A stretch of DNA of 64,000 bases. Origin: Chitinophaga filiformis. Its GTDB lineage: Bacteria > Bacteroidota > Bacteroidia > Chitinophagales > Chitinophagaceae. The stretch is from positions 62,001-126,000 of the forward strand of contig NZ_JAKIRP010000011.1 in the NCBI RefSeq assembly GCF_021646545.1, in the 5' to 3' direction. The first letter of the stretch is position 1. Every line of letters begins with the position of its first letter. The notes beneath the pieces were generated by a model. It saw only the letters and a program-made list of their open reading frames with translations, searched no databases and was not told where the DNA came from. This document shows, one piece after another, positions 50,685 through 59,836 of this stretch. Both the position numbers and the translations under genes were made by a program.

Positions 50685-51422
50685 TTGGAACGGAAAGTAA
50701 AAGTAGCGGCAGTAAGTTATTTGAATACCAGGCCATTATTATACGGATTCAGGGAACACCCGGTGATGAACATGCTGGAACTGAGTGTTGATTACCCTGC
50801 CAAGATAGCCCAGCAGCTAATTGATGGAGAAGTAGATGTAGCCCTCGTACCTGTGGCAATCATCCCTAAACTGAAAGAATACCATATCATTTCGGATTAT
50901 TGCATCGGCGCCGAAGGTCCTGTTGCTTCTGTCTGCCTTTTCAGTGATGTTCCTCTCAATGAGATCAAACGTATTTACCTCGACTATCAAAGCCGCACTT
51001 CCGTTGCTTTGCTGAAAGTACTGGTACGTGAGTACTGGAAACTCGATGCAGAGCTGATAGAGACTACCGGCGACTATCAGGATAAGATCAAAGGTACAGA
51101 TGCCGGTCTGGTGATCGGTGACCGCGCGCTGGCACAACGCCGCGTATCGCCCTTTATCTATGACCTCGCGGAACATTGGATGCGGTTTACCAGCCTGCCC
51201 TTTGTATTTGCCGCCTGGATCAGTAATAAAGCGCTACCCGTTGAATTTATCCAGCAATTCAGTAACGCCAATAGTATCGGCATACACAACATCCCTGCTG
51301 TTGTGGCCGAGAATGCCTATCCCATTTACGACCTGACCACCTATTATACCCAGAATATCAGTTATCCGCTTACCCCCGCGAAACGGCAGGGCATGCAGCG
51401 GTTCCTGAGTTACCTGATGTAA
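50685..51422 (+). CDS. mqnA: chorismate dehydratase MqnA (futalosine menaquinone pathway)
   Basis: A 245-residue periplasmic-binding-like fold enzyme that makes 3-enolpyruvylbenzoate from chorismate, the first step of the futalosine route to menaquinone. Motifs: VKVAAVSYLNTRPLLYGF, DVALVPVAIIPKL, ISDYCIGAEGPVASVCLFSD, YLDYQSRTSVALLKVL and DAGLVIGDRAL. The start must be the TTG at 50685, because the conserved VAAVSYLNTRPL begins five residues later and the first ATG (residue 27) would remove it. No other mqn gene is adjacent. A hairpin terminator follows. Confidence 0.93.
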   Translation: MERKVKVAAVSYLNTRPLLYGFREHPVMNMLELSVDYPAKIAQQLIDGEVDVALVPVAIIPKLKEYHIISDYCIGAEGPVASVCLFSDVPLNEIKRIYLDYQSRTSVALLKVLVREYWKLDAELIETTGDYQDKIKGTDAGLVIGDRALAQRRVSPFIYDLAEHWMRFTSLPFVFAAWISNKALPVEFIQQFSNANSIGIHNIPAVVAENAYPIYDLTTYYTQNISYPLTPAKRQGMQRFLSYLM

Positions 51423-51445
51423 GATGTAAAAGGCGATAAAAATAA

Positions 51446-51482
51446 ATACAGGCGGGCCGCTACCAGCTGTCCGCCTGTATTG
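51446..51482 (+). terminator. mqnA terminator
   Basis: AATACAGGCGG pairs with CCGCCTGTATT (11 bp) with a 15-nt loop, 23 bp after the mqnA stop. The T-tract is weak (TTGTATTG). Confidence 0.75.
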
Positions 51483-51641
51483 TATTGATACCTACAGCCC
51501 CTATTGATCCTATTAATCCTATTAATCTTATTAATCCTATATCTACTCATATTAATAGCATCAGACTGAAGCAATTAGACGTCTCATTCAGCTTTTTTCT
51601 TTATATTAGTTACCCCATCTGTTCACACAAACTCCTGCAAC

Positions 51642-52307
51642 ATGAAAATTGGCATCCTGGGTAGTGGCCCTGTCGGACTCACGTTAACGGAAGGATTGAT
51701 CACGGCTGGTCATGACGTGATACTCGGTACCCGCAATCCTGCGAAAGAATCGCTTCAGCAATGGATCAAGAAAAAAGGAGGCCCGAAAGTAACCGCAGCC
51801 CCTTTCAGGGAAGCAGCCGCCCAGGGAGAGTTGCTGGTCATCTGTACCAGCTGGGCAGGAACGCAGAAAGCCATCGAGGCGGCCGGACTTTGGAACTTTA
51901 AGAACAAAGTAGTAGTGGACGTCACCAACCCGCTGGATGGTAAAGGGCCCGATCAGCAGGGACGACTATCCTTCTCTATAGGACATACCAACTCTGCAGG
52001 TGAACAGCTGCAGGCATGGCTGCCGCCCGATGCCCATGTGGTGAAAGCACTAAGTTGCATAGGGCATGAATCCATGTTCCGTTCCCAACAGGAACCCGAT
52101 AAGGAAACGCCCACCATGTTCATCTGTGGCAATAAGCGCGCAGCAAAAATGGCCGTGACGACCCTCCTGAACGAAATGGGCTGGAAGGACATCGTCGACA
52201 TGGGCACGATCGAAATGAGCCGCAACATAGAGCCCTTAAGTATACTCTGGTATGCATACGGATTCAGGACCGGCACCTGGAGCCATGCGTTTAAGCTCGT
52301 GAAGTGA
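51642..52307 (+). CDS. NADP-binding F420-reductase-like oxidoreductase
   Basis: A 221-residue Rossmann-fold protein. The nucleotide motif is KIGILGSGPVGLTLTEGLIT, followed by VILGTRNPAKE, the pattern of NADPH-dependent F420 oxidoreductases and related ketopantoate-reductase-like proteins. F420 is not expected in Bacteroidota, so the true substrate is probably another reductase substrate. The C-terminal part (MSRNIEPLSILWYAYGFRTG) is conserved in this subgroup. The last codons (AFKLVK and stop) are repeated twice downstream in non-coding DNA. Confidence 0.82.
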   Translation: MKIGILGSGPVGLTLTEGLITAGHDVILGTRNPAKESLQQWIKKKGGPKVTAAPFREAAAQGELLVICTSWAGTQKAIEAAGLWNFKNKVVVDVTNPLDGKGPDQQGRLSFSIGHTNSAGEQLQAWLPPDAHVVKALSCIGHESMFRSQQEPDKETPTMFICGNKRAAKMAVTTLLNEMGWKDIVDMGTIEMSRNIEPLSILWYAYGFRTGTWSHAFKLVK

Positions 52308-52525
52308 TGTGAAGTGAAAGTGGTGAGGTAGAAGAAAGTAAGCAGGTGAGGTAAACATCGTCTGAAGCCGTGCGTTTAGACTCGTGAAGTGAGGTCAAGT
52401 GACGTGGGGTGAGGCAGAAAAAAGTAAACAGCTGATGTGAACATTGTCTGGAGCCATGCGTTTAAGCTCGTGAAGTGATGTGAAGTGAGGCGAGGCAGAA
52501 GATATAAGCAGGTCGGTGAAGATTC
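52279..52525 (+). repeat. tandem copies of the 3' end of the upstream gene
   Basis: AGCC(A/G)TGCGTTTA..CTCGTGAAGTGA occurs at 52279 (inside the coding end), near 52365 and near 52453. Each copy is followed by GTGAGG..AGAAGAAAGTAAGCAGGT-like sequence. The period is about 86-88 bp. The first unit spans the stop codon of the F420-reductase-like gene, so the array appears to have grown out of that gene's end. Confidence 0.8.
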
Positions 52526-52579
52526 TCCCCCCTGATAGTGAGCCTCATATATAGTCATGGGACCCGCGGAAGTAGCACC

Positions 52580-52718
52580 GGTTTCAGATGGGAATGGCGG
52601 GCCTTCGGCTCTCCGGTGACACGACCCATGCAGCTCAATCCATATTGCAAATCCAATTCGCTTGACAATGTTCAATAGCATTCCAGAGAGGCGCCGACCG
52701 CCTTCCCATGCTGAAACC
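52580..52718 (-). repeat. A-type interspersed element, copy A2
   Basis: A 139-bp element with ends GGTTTCAGATGGGAATGG and CCCATGCTGAAACC, the reverse-orientation match of A1 at 2997-3135. It lies between convergent genes and is the starting point of a further tandem array to its right. Confidence 0.8.
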
Positions 52719-52990
52719 GAAGCTACTTAGCGTGAAATAAATAACCCCGCTCGATGGCCTTTTAGAGAGGCCGACTGACATCTCATACTGAAACCGAAGC
52801 TACTTAGCGTGAAATAAATAACCCCGCTCAATGGCCCTTTAGAGAGGCGCCGACCGCCATCCCATGCTGAAACCGAAGCTACTTAGCGTGAAATAAATAA
52901 CCCCGCTCAATGGCCCTTTAGAGAGGCGCCGACCGCCATCCCATGCTGAAACCGAAGCTACTTAGCGTAAATAACCGAAGCTTTCTTAGC
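52690..52990. repeat. tandem repeats of about 79 bp derived from the A-element end
   Basis: AAACCGAAGCTACTTAGCG starts at 52714, 52791, 52870 and 52949 (spacing 77, 79, 79). Each unit contains AATAAATAACCCCGCTC, TTTAGAGAGGC and CCCATGCTGAAACC-like sequence, that is, the outer end of the A element plus flank. Beyond 52990 only a decayed partial copy is seen. Confidence 0.85.
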
Positions 52991-53078
52991 ATAAATACCT
53001 AACAACGCTCAAAGATATCCTTCCAGAAAGCTCCCAACCGTCCAGAACCACTCAGCGTGAATCTTATTATAAAACAAA

Positions 53079-53103
53079 ACCCCGGACCAACAAAGCCCGG
53101 GGT
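53079..53103 (-). terminator. terminator of the M1 peptidase gene
   Basis: ACCCCGG pairs with CCGGGGT; on the minus strand the stem is followed by TTTGTTTT. It lies 20 bp after the stop codon. Confidence 0.8.
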
Positions 53104-53122
53104 TATAAACATGCATGTAAGT

Positions 53123-54763
53123 CTAGATCTCCTTTACATTCACGTAAAAGTTCGGATCAACTTTGAAGTTCTTCGGATCAGACAGGGTAATACCCGTTGA
53201 CTGCCAGTTCCTTCCGGGATAAATGAACCGATACCCGTTATCATTCAACGTTACCTTCACGGGCATATTAAAGTTCTCAACGTCTGTTACCCAACGGAAC
53301 TTCAGCTGTGAGCCTTCTATATGATATTCCAGTGTAGGAATGGAAGTACGTGTCAGGTACTGCTCAAACACCTTATTGAAATTCATCTTTGTCTTTTCAT
53401 TGAAGTATTCCTCTATCTGGCGCGTAGTTACCGTCTGGTGCCAGAAGGTCTTGTTCAACCCACGAAGGATATCCCTGAATACATAGTCGTTATTCACGAT
53501 CTGGCGGATGGTGTGGATCATGTTGCCACCTTTATAGTACATGTCGCCACTGCCTTCATTATTAACACCGTATTGCCCGATGATAGGAACATCATTTTTG
53601 ATGTTCTTTCTTACACCAGTGATATATTCAAACGCCGCCTGCGGACCATACTCGCATTCTGTGAAGAGGGTCTCTGAATAATTGGTAAAACTCTCATGGA
53701 CCCACATATCGGCGATATCCTTAGTAGTGATGTTGTTACCAAACCACTCATGCCCGCTTTCATGTACGATGATGAAGTCCCATTTCAAGCCCCAGCCACT
53801 GCCGGAAAGGTCTGTACCTTTATACCCCATCTTAAATTTATTACCATAGGCAACGGCACTCTGGTGTTCCATACCGAGGTGAGGAGACTCCACCAGCTTA
53901 TAGCTGTCTTTGTAGAAAGGATATTTACCAAACCAGGCTTCAAAACATTTCAGCATGTTCTTTACTACCGCAAAGTGGGTCCGGGCAGTGTCGACATTAT
54001 AATCAAGCACCCAGTAGTCCAGGTCGAGTTTACCGCCCTCACCGGAATAGGTATCTTTAAATTCCGCGTAGTGGCCTATGTTCATTGCCACGTCATAGTT
54101 ATTGATCGGATTGCTGACATACCAGGTCCATACGATATTACCATCCCGGTCCATCGCTTTCTTTTTCAGGCGTCCGTTAGAAACATCTACCAGATCTGGA
54201 GGAGTAGTGATGCTGATAGTCATGTTGTTAGGCTCATCGCTCTGATGATCTTTATTAGGCCACCATACACTGGCGCCGAGGCCCTGACACGCAGTAGCCA
54301 CCCAGGGTCTGCCCTGGTTATCCTTTCTCCAGATCAGTCCTCCGTCCCATGGCGCGTTTACAGCTACTCTCGGTTTCCCATGGTAGAAGATGGTGATCTT
54401 CTTGTCTTTACCTTTCACTTGCTTTTTGGCAACCATGTTCACGAAGATAGCGTTGCCTTCCCGCTGATAGGTGAGTGATTGTTTGTCCTGTGCAATACTG
54501 TCAATCTCCAGGGGTTCCTGCAGATCTATCTGCATAATACTGTCTACTTTCAGGACCCTATAGGTGATCACATTGTAGCCTTCAATGGTGCTGTCGCTGA
54601 TATTCGGTTTTACGTGCAGGTCATAGGATCTTACATCCCACCAGGCACGTTCCCGGCCAATCGTTCCTCGTAGAGAGTCAGCGCGTGTAAATGTCTGTTG
54701 ATGTTGGGCACCGGCGGTAAGCGCCGTAAGCAAAACCAGGAAAAGCATTAGTATGCCTCGCAT
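53123..54763 (-). CDS. M1-family zinc aminopeptidase
   Basis: A 546-residue exported metallopeptidase with a Sec signal (MRGILMLFLVLLTALTAGAQ). The N-terminal beta-saddle domain (about 30-240) is followed by the catalytic domain with the zinc motif HESGHEWFGNN and the downstream Glu in WVHESFTNYSE. The usual exopeptidase GAMEN loop is replaced by LGMEHQSAVAY. It is shorter than full-length PepN and lacks the large C-terminal helical domain, having a small beta-rich end instead. It probably removes N-terminal residues from periplasmic peptides. It is divergent from the SBP gene. Confidence 0.92.
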   Translation of the reverse strand: MRGILMLFLVLLTALTAGAQHQQTFTRADSLRGTIGRERAWWDVRSYDLHVKPNISDSTIEGYNVITYRVLKVDSIMQIDLQEPLEIDSIAQDKQSLTYQREGNAIFVNMVAKKQVKGKDKKITIFYHGKPRVAVNAPWDGGLIWRKDNQGRPWVATACQGLGASVWWPNKDHQSDEPNNMTISITTPPDLVDVSNGRLKKKAMDRDGNIVWTWYVSNPINNYDVAMNIGHYAEFKDTYSGEGGKLDLDYWVLDYNVDTARTHFAVVKNMLKCFEAWFGKYPFYKDSYKLVESPHLGMEHQSAVAYGNKFKMGYKGTDLSGSGWGLKWDFIIVHESGHEWFGNNITTKDIADMWVHESFTNYSETLFTECEYGPQAAFEYITGVRKNIKNDVPIIGQYGVNNEGSGDMYYKGGNMIHTIRQIVNNDYVFRDILRGLNKTFWHQTVTTRQIEEYFNEKTKMNFNKVFEQYLTRTSIPTLEYHIEGSQLKFRWVTDVENFNMPVKVTLNDNGYRFIYPGRNWQSTGITLSDPKNFKVDPNFYVNVKEI

Positions 54764-54900
54764 AGAAAATCTTATTTTATGCCGGAAAGGTATTAATTTT
54801 CGTCTATAATGCCTACGCGCTGAATGACTAATGCTTAGCGGTTTATGCAGATATACATGAGCGGTAAGCTGGTCGCGGTCAATGGCTGTAAGACGTCCGC

Positions 54901-56520
54901 ATGTACATGAGATTCATTTTCATACCACTCATTTTACTACTTGCCGCCTGTGGGCATCCGCCCACTTCCGGAAGACAGGTATTTCGTTATAATGTACAGG
55001 AAGGCATTGCTTCCCTCGATCCTGCGTTTGCCAAAAACCAGGCTGTTATCTGGGCGGTAAAGCAGGTATACAATACCCTGGTGGAACCTGACGAACAGCT
55101 GAATATCCGCCCCTCACTGGCCACCCGCTGGGAAGTAGCTGCGGATTATAAGACTTATACCTTTCACCTGCGCACAGATGTTCACTTCCATGACAACGCA
55201 GCATTTGCTGACGGTAAGGGACGCCGGATGACGGCCGCAGATGTTGTGTATAGCCTGAAACGCATCATGGACCCGGCTACGGCATCGCCGGGCGCGTGGA
55301 TCTTTAATGGTAAGGTAGACCCGGATACTGGTTTCCGCGCGCTGAATGACTCTACTTTTCAGCTTACGCTTTTGCAGCCCTTTCATCCCGTACTGGGTAT
55401 TCTCAGCATGCAGTATTGTTCTATTGTGCCGCATGAAGTTGTTGAGAAATATGGGAAGGATTTCCGGAAATACCCCTGTGGCACCGGCCCTTTTACTTTC
55501 TTCCTCTGGGAAGAAGGACAGGCGTTGGTACTGCACCGTAATCCTCACTATTTTGAAAAAGATAGTAGCGGACATTCATTACCATATCTTGATGCCGTAA
55601 AGGTTAGTTTCCAGGAGAACAAGGCAACCGAGTTCCTGTTGTTCCGCCAGGGACAGCTGGACTTCATGAATGATATTGACGCCTCCTTTAAAGATGAAGT
55701 GCTCACTAAAAAAGGACAGCTTAAGAAAGAGTGGGAGGGAAAGCTGGTGCTCGATAAAAGCCCTTTCCTTAACATTGAATACCTGGGATTCCTGCTGGAC
55801 AGCACAAAGGAAGCCGTAAAGATCTCTCCATCCCGCCTACAGAAGATCCGGCTGGCCGTTAATTATAGTATTGACAGAGGTAGGATGATCACTTACCTCC
55901 GGAACGGAATAGGATCTCCGGCCAACGCAGGTTTTATTCCTGTGGGCCTGCCATCCTTTGATACGGCCAAGGTCAAGGGATATACGTACGATCCTGCAAA
56001 GGCAAGACAATTGCTACGGGAAGCAGGTTTCCCGGAGGGGAGAGGACTGCCGGTAATGCACCTTTTATCGATCCCCATCTATGAAGATTACGCCAATTAT
56101 GTAGCGAACCAGCTACAACAGGTCGGCATTCCGATACAGGTGGAGGTGATGCAGAAGGCTTTATTGCTGGAGCAAACCGCCAAATCACAGGCCCTCTTTT
56201 TCCGTGGCAGCTGGATAGGCGACTATGCAGATGCAGAGAACTACCTGGCGGTATTCTACAGTAAGAACGGCGCTCCGCCTAACTATACACGATATGCCAA
56301 TCCTGCGTTCGACCGCTTATATGAACAGGCGCTCCGGGAAAATAACGACTCCCTCCGTTACCTGCTCTACCAGGAAATGGATAGGATGATCGTGGCAGAT
56401 GCCCCCGTGGTACCCTTGTTCTATGATCAGGTCATTCACCTTGTACAGCCCAATGTGACAGGATTTACCAGTAATGCCCTCAATCTTTTAGAATTGCGGA
56501 GAGTGAAGATAAAAGTTTGA
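54901..56520 (+). CDS. ABC transporter substrate-binding lipoprotein, SBP_bac_5 type
   Basis: A 539-residue lipoprotein of the peptide/nickel-binding family. The signal ends in LLLAACGHPP (lipobox Cys near 17). Family features: FRYNVQEGIASLDPAFAKNQ, LATRWEVAADYKTYTFHLR, FADGKGRRMTAADVVYSLKR, YPCGTGPFTFFLWEEG, and the C-terminal GDYADAENYLAVFYS. It should bind oligopeptides or similar solutes on the inner membrane's outer face. No permease or ATPase genes follow, so its transporter partner is encoded elsewhere. Confidence 0.92.
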   Translation: MYMRFIFIPLILLLAACGHPPTSGRQVFRYNVQEGIASLDPAFAKNQAVIWAVKQVYNTLVEPDEQLNIRPSLATRWEVAADYKTYTFHLRTDVHFHDNAAFADGKGRRMTAADVVYSLKRIMDPATASPGAWIFNGKVDPDTGFRALNDSTFQLTLLQPFHPVLGILSMQYCSIVPHEVVEKYGKDFRKYPCGTGPFTFFLWEEGQALVLHRNPHYFEKDSSGHSLPYLDAVKVSFQENKATEFLLFRQGQLDFMNDIDASFKDEVLTKKGQLKKEWEGKLVLDKSPFLNIEYLGFLLDSTKEAVKISPSRLQKIRLAVNYSIDRGRMITYLRNGIGSPANAGFIPVGLPSFDTAKVKGYTYDPAKARQLLREAGFPEGRGLPVMHLLSIPIYEDYANYVANQLQQVGIPIQVEVMQKALLLEQTAKSQALFFRGSWIGDYADAENYLAVFYSKNGAPPNYTRYANPAFDRLYEQALRENNDSLRYLLYQEMDRMIVADAPVVPLFYDQVIHLVQPNVTGFTSNALNLLELRRVKIKV

Positions 56521-56647
56521 CACGGTAAAAAAGCCCGTGGGAGAGGAGCGAGGGGCAGAATGTTTAATTTTAGCATAAATTTATTCGGAATCCGAATAAA
56601 TTTACTAACTTAAGTACCCAAAGGAACCATTAAGCATTAAACAGGTC

Positions 56648-56876
56648 GATAATCATTAATCCCATTTTTTTCATTTTCAGATACCATAACACTATGGGAC
56701 TAGTCATCCCGTCGTAAGTCAGTAACCATCAAAGCATATAGGTAAGCAGTTTGCTCCAGTTATTTTTCATTTGAAAACCATCACCATGGGACCAACGCAT
56801 CCCATGACGGTAACAATTACACCATCGATAACCAGTTTTTTCAATCCAGTCATTTTTCATCTCAAAAACCATAACT
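56648..56876 (+). repeat. degenerate repeats of the lipase gene start region
   Basis: A unit TTTTTCAT(T/C)T..AAACCAT..CTATGGGA is present three times, with ATG at 56694, 56786 and 56877 (spacing 92 and 91 bp). The third ATG starts the lipase (ATGGGAACAATTAC). The first two open short frames beginning Met-Gly (ATGGGACTAGTC and ATGGGACCAACG). They look like decayed copies of the gene's start, or upstream leader frames. Confidence 0.65.
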
Positions 56877-57884
56877 ATGGGAACAATTACCCCCAACGCC
56901 AATAACGGCGATCAGCTCACAAATGCACAAGTTGCTGTACAGCTTTGCGCTATTGCTTCCGCAACTAATCCTGTCAATGAAATTGGCACACTCCTGCCGG
57001 GCTGGAAAATAGTCTGGAATGGTAAACAGACCATCGACTGCAACTATGCGTATGTTGCGCAAAACACCGATGGAAATTATGCGCTGGCGATCCGGGGTTC
57101 GGTGCCTCCCGACAGCACTTTTAGCGACTGGGATGTTTTTGCAAACTGGGTTCTGGAAGACCTGGATGTATTAACAATGTCGCAATGGTCTTTTGCGAGC
57201 ACCCCTAAACCCCTTATCAGTACCGGCGCTAGTATTGCGTTCGCAAATTTGCTGTTTATGACAGACACGCTGGGCTCCAACCAGTTTGTCACCGATTTTT
57301 TGTTAGCCAATGTTGTCAATAAAGGCAAACAGCTGATCATTACAGGTCACAGCCTGGGCGGCAATATAGCTAGTGTTTTCGCGTCGTACTTTGTAGAGAT
57401 CCTTAAAAAGAAAGGGCTGTCTACCAACGGCATTTCACTTTACACGTTCGCAGCGCCTGCTGCCGGGAACGCCGATTTTGCTACAGACCTGGATGCCAAG
57501 CTGCCTGCGGCATGGCATTATGAGAATTCAAATGATATCGTCCCTAAATTTCCGGTTTTTGCCGGGATCGCGCTGGCAAGTCTGCTGTACATCCCCCAAC
57601 CGGCGTCTTCTCAAATTTACCTGAGCTTTAATGATCAAAAGATGACGCTACGCGAGGCTTTTCTCGTGCTCGCAGGCGTACTCCTGAAACAAGGTTATCA
57701 GCAGCCGGCAAATAACTATACGATCTTTACCAACGGACTGGATAGTGATTATGAAGACAACACTGTCCAGGACTTTTTACTCCAGGGAGGCAGCCAGCAT
57801 CAGATTATCAACTACGCGAACTACCTCGGTATAAAAAATCTACCGGCGTCTCTGGCAAAGAAGCCATTGGTGGAGGCCGTTTAA
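56877..57884 (+). CDS. class 3 (alpha/beta hydrolase) lipase
   Basis: A 335-residue hydrolase of the fungal-type lipase 3 family. Features: YAVQNTDGNYALAIRGS-like oxyanion-region sequence (YVAQNTDGNYALAIRGSVPP, about 59-80), the nucleophile elbow TGHSLGGNIASVFA (Ser near 158), YTFAAPAAGNADFA, and Asp in NSNDIVPKFP (about 221-228). No signal peptide is visible, which is unusual for a secreted lipase, so it may be cytoplasmic or exported by another route. The start is supported by repeated upstream sequence but not by a Shine-Dalgarno site. Confidence 0.88.
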   Translation: MGTITPNANNGDQLTNAQVAVQLCAIASATNPVNEIGTLLPGWKIVWNGKQTIDCNYAYVAQNTDGNYALAIRGSVPPDSTFSDWDVFANWVLEDLDVLTMSQWSFASTPKPLISTGASIAFANLLFMTDTLGSNQFVTDFLLANVVNKGKQLIITGHSLGGNIASVFASYFVEILKKKGLSTNGISLYTFAAPAAGNADFATDLDAKLPAAWHYENSNDIVPKFPVFAGIALASLLYIPQPASSQIYLSFNDQKMTLREAFLVLAGVLLKQGYQQPANNYTIFTNGLDSDYEDNTVQDFLLQGGSQHQIINYANYLGIKNLPASLAKKPLVEAV

Positions 57885-57973
57885 CAGTTCATGCTTAAAT
57901 AGCAATAAAAAGGAGCGTCTTCTATATTGTTGGAAGACAGCCCTTAAAGACAAAAAGTTTAACAGGAACTTTC

Positions 57974-58005
57974 AGGCTGGTTTTCGGACCAGCCTTTTGT
58001 TTTTC
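57974..58005 (+). terminator. lipase gene terminator
   Basis: AGGCTGGT pairs with ACCAGCCT around a 6-nt loop, followed by TTTGTTTTT. It lies 90 bp after the stop codon. Confidence 0.88.
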
Positions 58006-58386
58006 CTATAACAGCCCTCATTAAGCAGACCTTGCATAGGCAAAATCCCCAACAAACGTCTGAAAATGGTCCTCTTCCCAATAGTGAACGAACCACCTCA
58101 GACTGATCCCACCGGGAGAAAAGACGCCAGCCCCGGGAGTTTGAATGTTATGGAGCTGGTCATGCTGTATATGAAGGACTAAAAACTGATTCTCATATCA
58201 TTTTCATTGTCATTATTGTAGTTAAATGCCCCTCCCGACAAATTTTAACATTTCCTAAACACGCCCCTGTGGCGAGCTTACTACTCATATAAGCGGTATC
58301 TATCATTGATACGTAATTATTTATGGGGGTTACCGCCCATTTTAAGCTACCTTTGACAACTTATTAATTACGTTTAAAGAGAGAAA
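58006..58386. other. intergenic region with desaturase promoter element
   Basis: About 380 bp without a supported gene. A -7-like TACCTTTG at 58348-58355 would start transcription about 25 nt before the desaturase ATG. Nothing else was recognised. Confidence 0.45.
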
Positions 58387-59157
58387 ATGACTGCGATTTT
58401 AATATTCTTTTTTTCCCACTGGTTCTTATCCTTATTCTTTCACACCTTCTTCCTGCATAGATATGCATCCCACCAGATGTATACTACCAGTAAAGGTTGG
58501 GAACGGATATTTTACTTCTGTACCTGGTTCTTCCAGGGAACATCTTATTTAGTTCCGCGTGCCTATGGCGCTATGCACCGTATGCACCACGAATTCAGCG
58601 ATACTGAAGACGATCCGCATTCTCCACACTTCTTTAAAGATGTATGGAGCATGATGTGGCAGACCCGTAAACTGTACAATGATATCTACACCGGTGCAAA
58701 AGTATTGGACGAGAAATTTACCACCAATCCTCCGCTGCCAGTATGGAATGCTATGGACCGCTTTGGTGATCACACCATCACCCGCCTGGCATGGGCAGGT
58801 GTTTATATAGCGTTCTATATTGCTTTCGCTCCGGCCTGGTACTGGTTCCTGTTACTGCCTATTCACTTCCTGATCGGGCCTGTACAGGGTGCTGTTGTAA
58901 ACTGGTGTGGTCATAAATATGGTTATAAGAGCTTTGACAATGGCGACAAATCCAAGAATACTTCTCCATGGGGTATCCTGTTACTGGGAGAGCTGTTCCA
59001 GAACAACCACCACAAGTACAAAGACAGTCCAAACTTCGCTAAGAAATGGTTTGAACTGGACCCGACTTATCCGGTGATGAAATTATTCAATGCTATCGGC
59101 ATTATTAAACTGAAGACTGCCAAAGTGAAAGTGGTTAAAATGAAAGCGGCAGCTTAA
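58387..59157 (+). CDS. membrane fatty acid (acyl-CoA/acyl-lipid) desaturase
   Basis: A 256-residue membrane di-iron desaturase with about four hydrophobic segments and the three His boxes: FLHRYASH, HRMHHEFSDTEDDPHSPHF and FQNNHHKY. It inserts a cis double bond into acyl chains, using oxygen and an electron donor. It is short relative to eukaryotic delta-9 desaturases but similar to other bacterial ones. The Lys/Val/Ala tail (KLKTAKVKVVKMKAAA) is a little unusual. Likely role: adjusting membrane fluidity. Monocistronic. Confidence 0.9.
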   Translation: MTAILIFFFSHWFLSLFFHTFFLHRYASHQMYTTSKGWERIFYFCTWFFQGTSYLVPRAYGAMHRMHHEFSDTEDDPHSPHFFKDVWSMMWQTRKLYNDIYTGAKVLDEKFTTNPPLPVWNAMDRFGDHTITRLAWAGVYIAFYIAFAPAWYWFLLLPIHFLIGPVQGAVVNWCGHKYGYKSFDNGDKSKNTSPWGILLLGELFQNNHHKYKDSPNFAKKWFELDPTYPVMKLFNAIGIIKLKTAKVKVVKMKAAA

Positions 59158-59245
59158 TCAGCACGAGTAGTAAGTAGAAATAGATAGATGCATTTCAGGC
59201 CATCAATGACCGTCAGAACGACTGTGATTGATGGCCTGAGTGTTT

Positions 59246-59836
59246 TCAGAACTTCCTGAAGAAGCCAAATGTGGCTATCTGGAGCATGGGTTTGTCGCCA
59301 TTGGTATCGCCATAGGCATAGATATCGCCAAAAACAGGCAGGTCATACTGCTGGCGGATACGGCGTACTTTCTCCTCACCATTGCAGTTTACCCCATGAA
59401 TTCGACCGGTGACCCTGGCATTCCGGATCTCCAGCTGGGTGCCAATACATTCAATCCCTACACAGTCACACCAGGGCTTCACCCATTCCTGGGCGGATGC
59501 AGTTACCACTACCACCCGGTGCCCTTTTGAAAGGTGCTGATTGATCTCCTTTAAGGCGTTTTCCCTGATCAGGCCGGGCAATCTGTCACGGCAGAAAGCA
59601 GCACATTTGTCGCGGAACTCGTCTATAGGCGTGTTACGGAAAAAGTATTGCAGCACCAGGTCTTTACCCCGCTGTTTGGAGATCAGCCCCAGCTTCATCA
59701 TGACCAGTGCAGGCGATAACAAAGCCAGACCGGTATACAAAGCACCTTCGCCTTTCTGGAAACGGATGATCTCGAATAAGGTATCCCGCGTGGTGATCGT
59801 ACCGTCAAAATCGAAGAAAGCAATTGCTGGCTTCAT
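59246..59836 (-). CDS. HAD-IB phosphatase in the DprE-like operon
   Basis: A 196-residue HAD-superfamily IB (SerB-like) phosphatase. The start is the ATG at 59836 (MKPAIAFFDFDGTITTRDTL), which overlaps the SDR stop by 4 bp; a longer frame upstream lies inside the SDR gene. Motif I is FFDFDGTIT, motif II RVVVVTASAQEW, and motif IV YGDTNGDKPML, with an alpha-helical cap. By position it could dephosphorylate the phosphoribosyl-polyprenol product of the UbiA enzyme, a step done by a PAP2 protein in mycobacteria (inference). Last gene of the four-gene operon. Confidence 0.88.
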   Translation of the reverse strand: MKPAIAFFDFDGTITTRDTLFEIIRFQKGEGALYTGLALLSPALVMMKLGLISKQRGKDLVLQYFFRNTPIDEFRDKCAAFCRDRLPGLIRENALKEINQHLSKGHRVVVVTASAQEWVKPWCDCVGIECIGTQLEIRNARVTGRIHGVNCNGEEKVRRIRQQYDLPVFGDIYAYGDTNGDKPMLQIATFGFFRKF

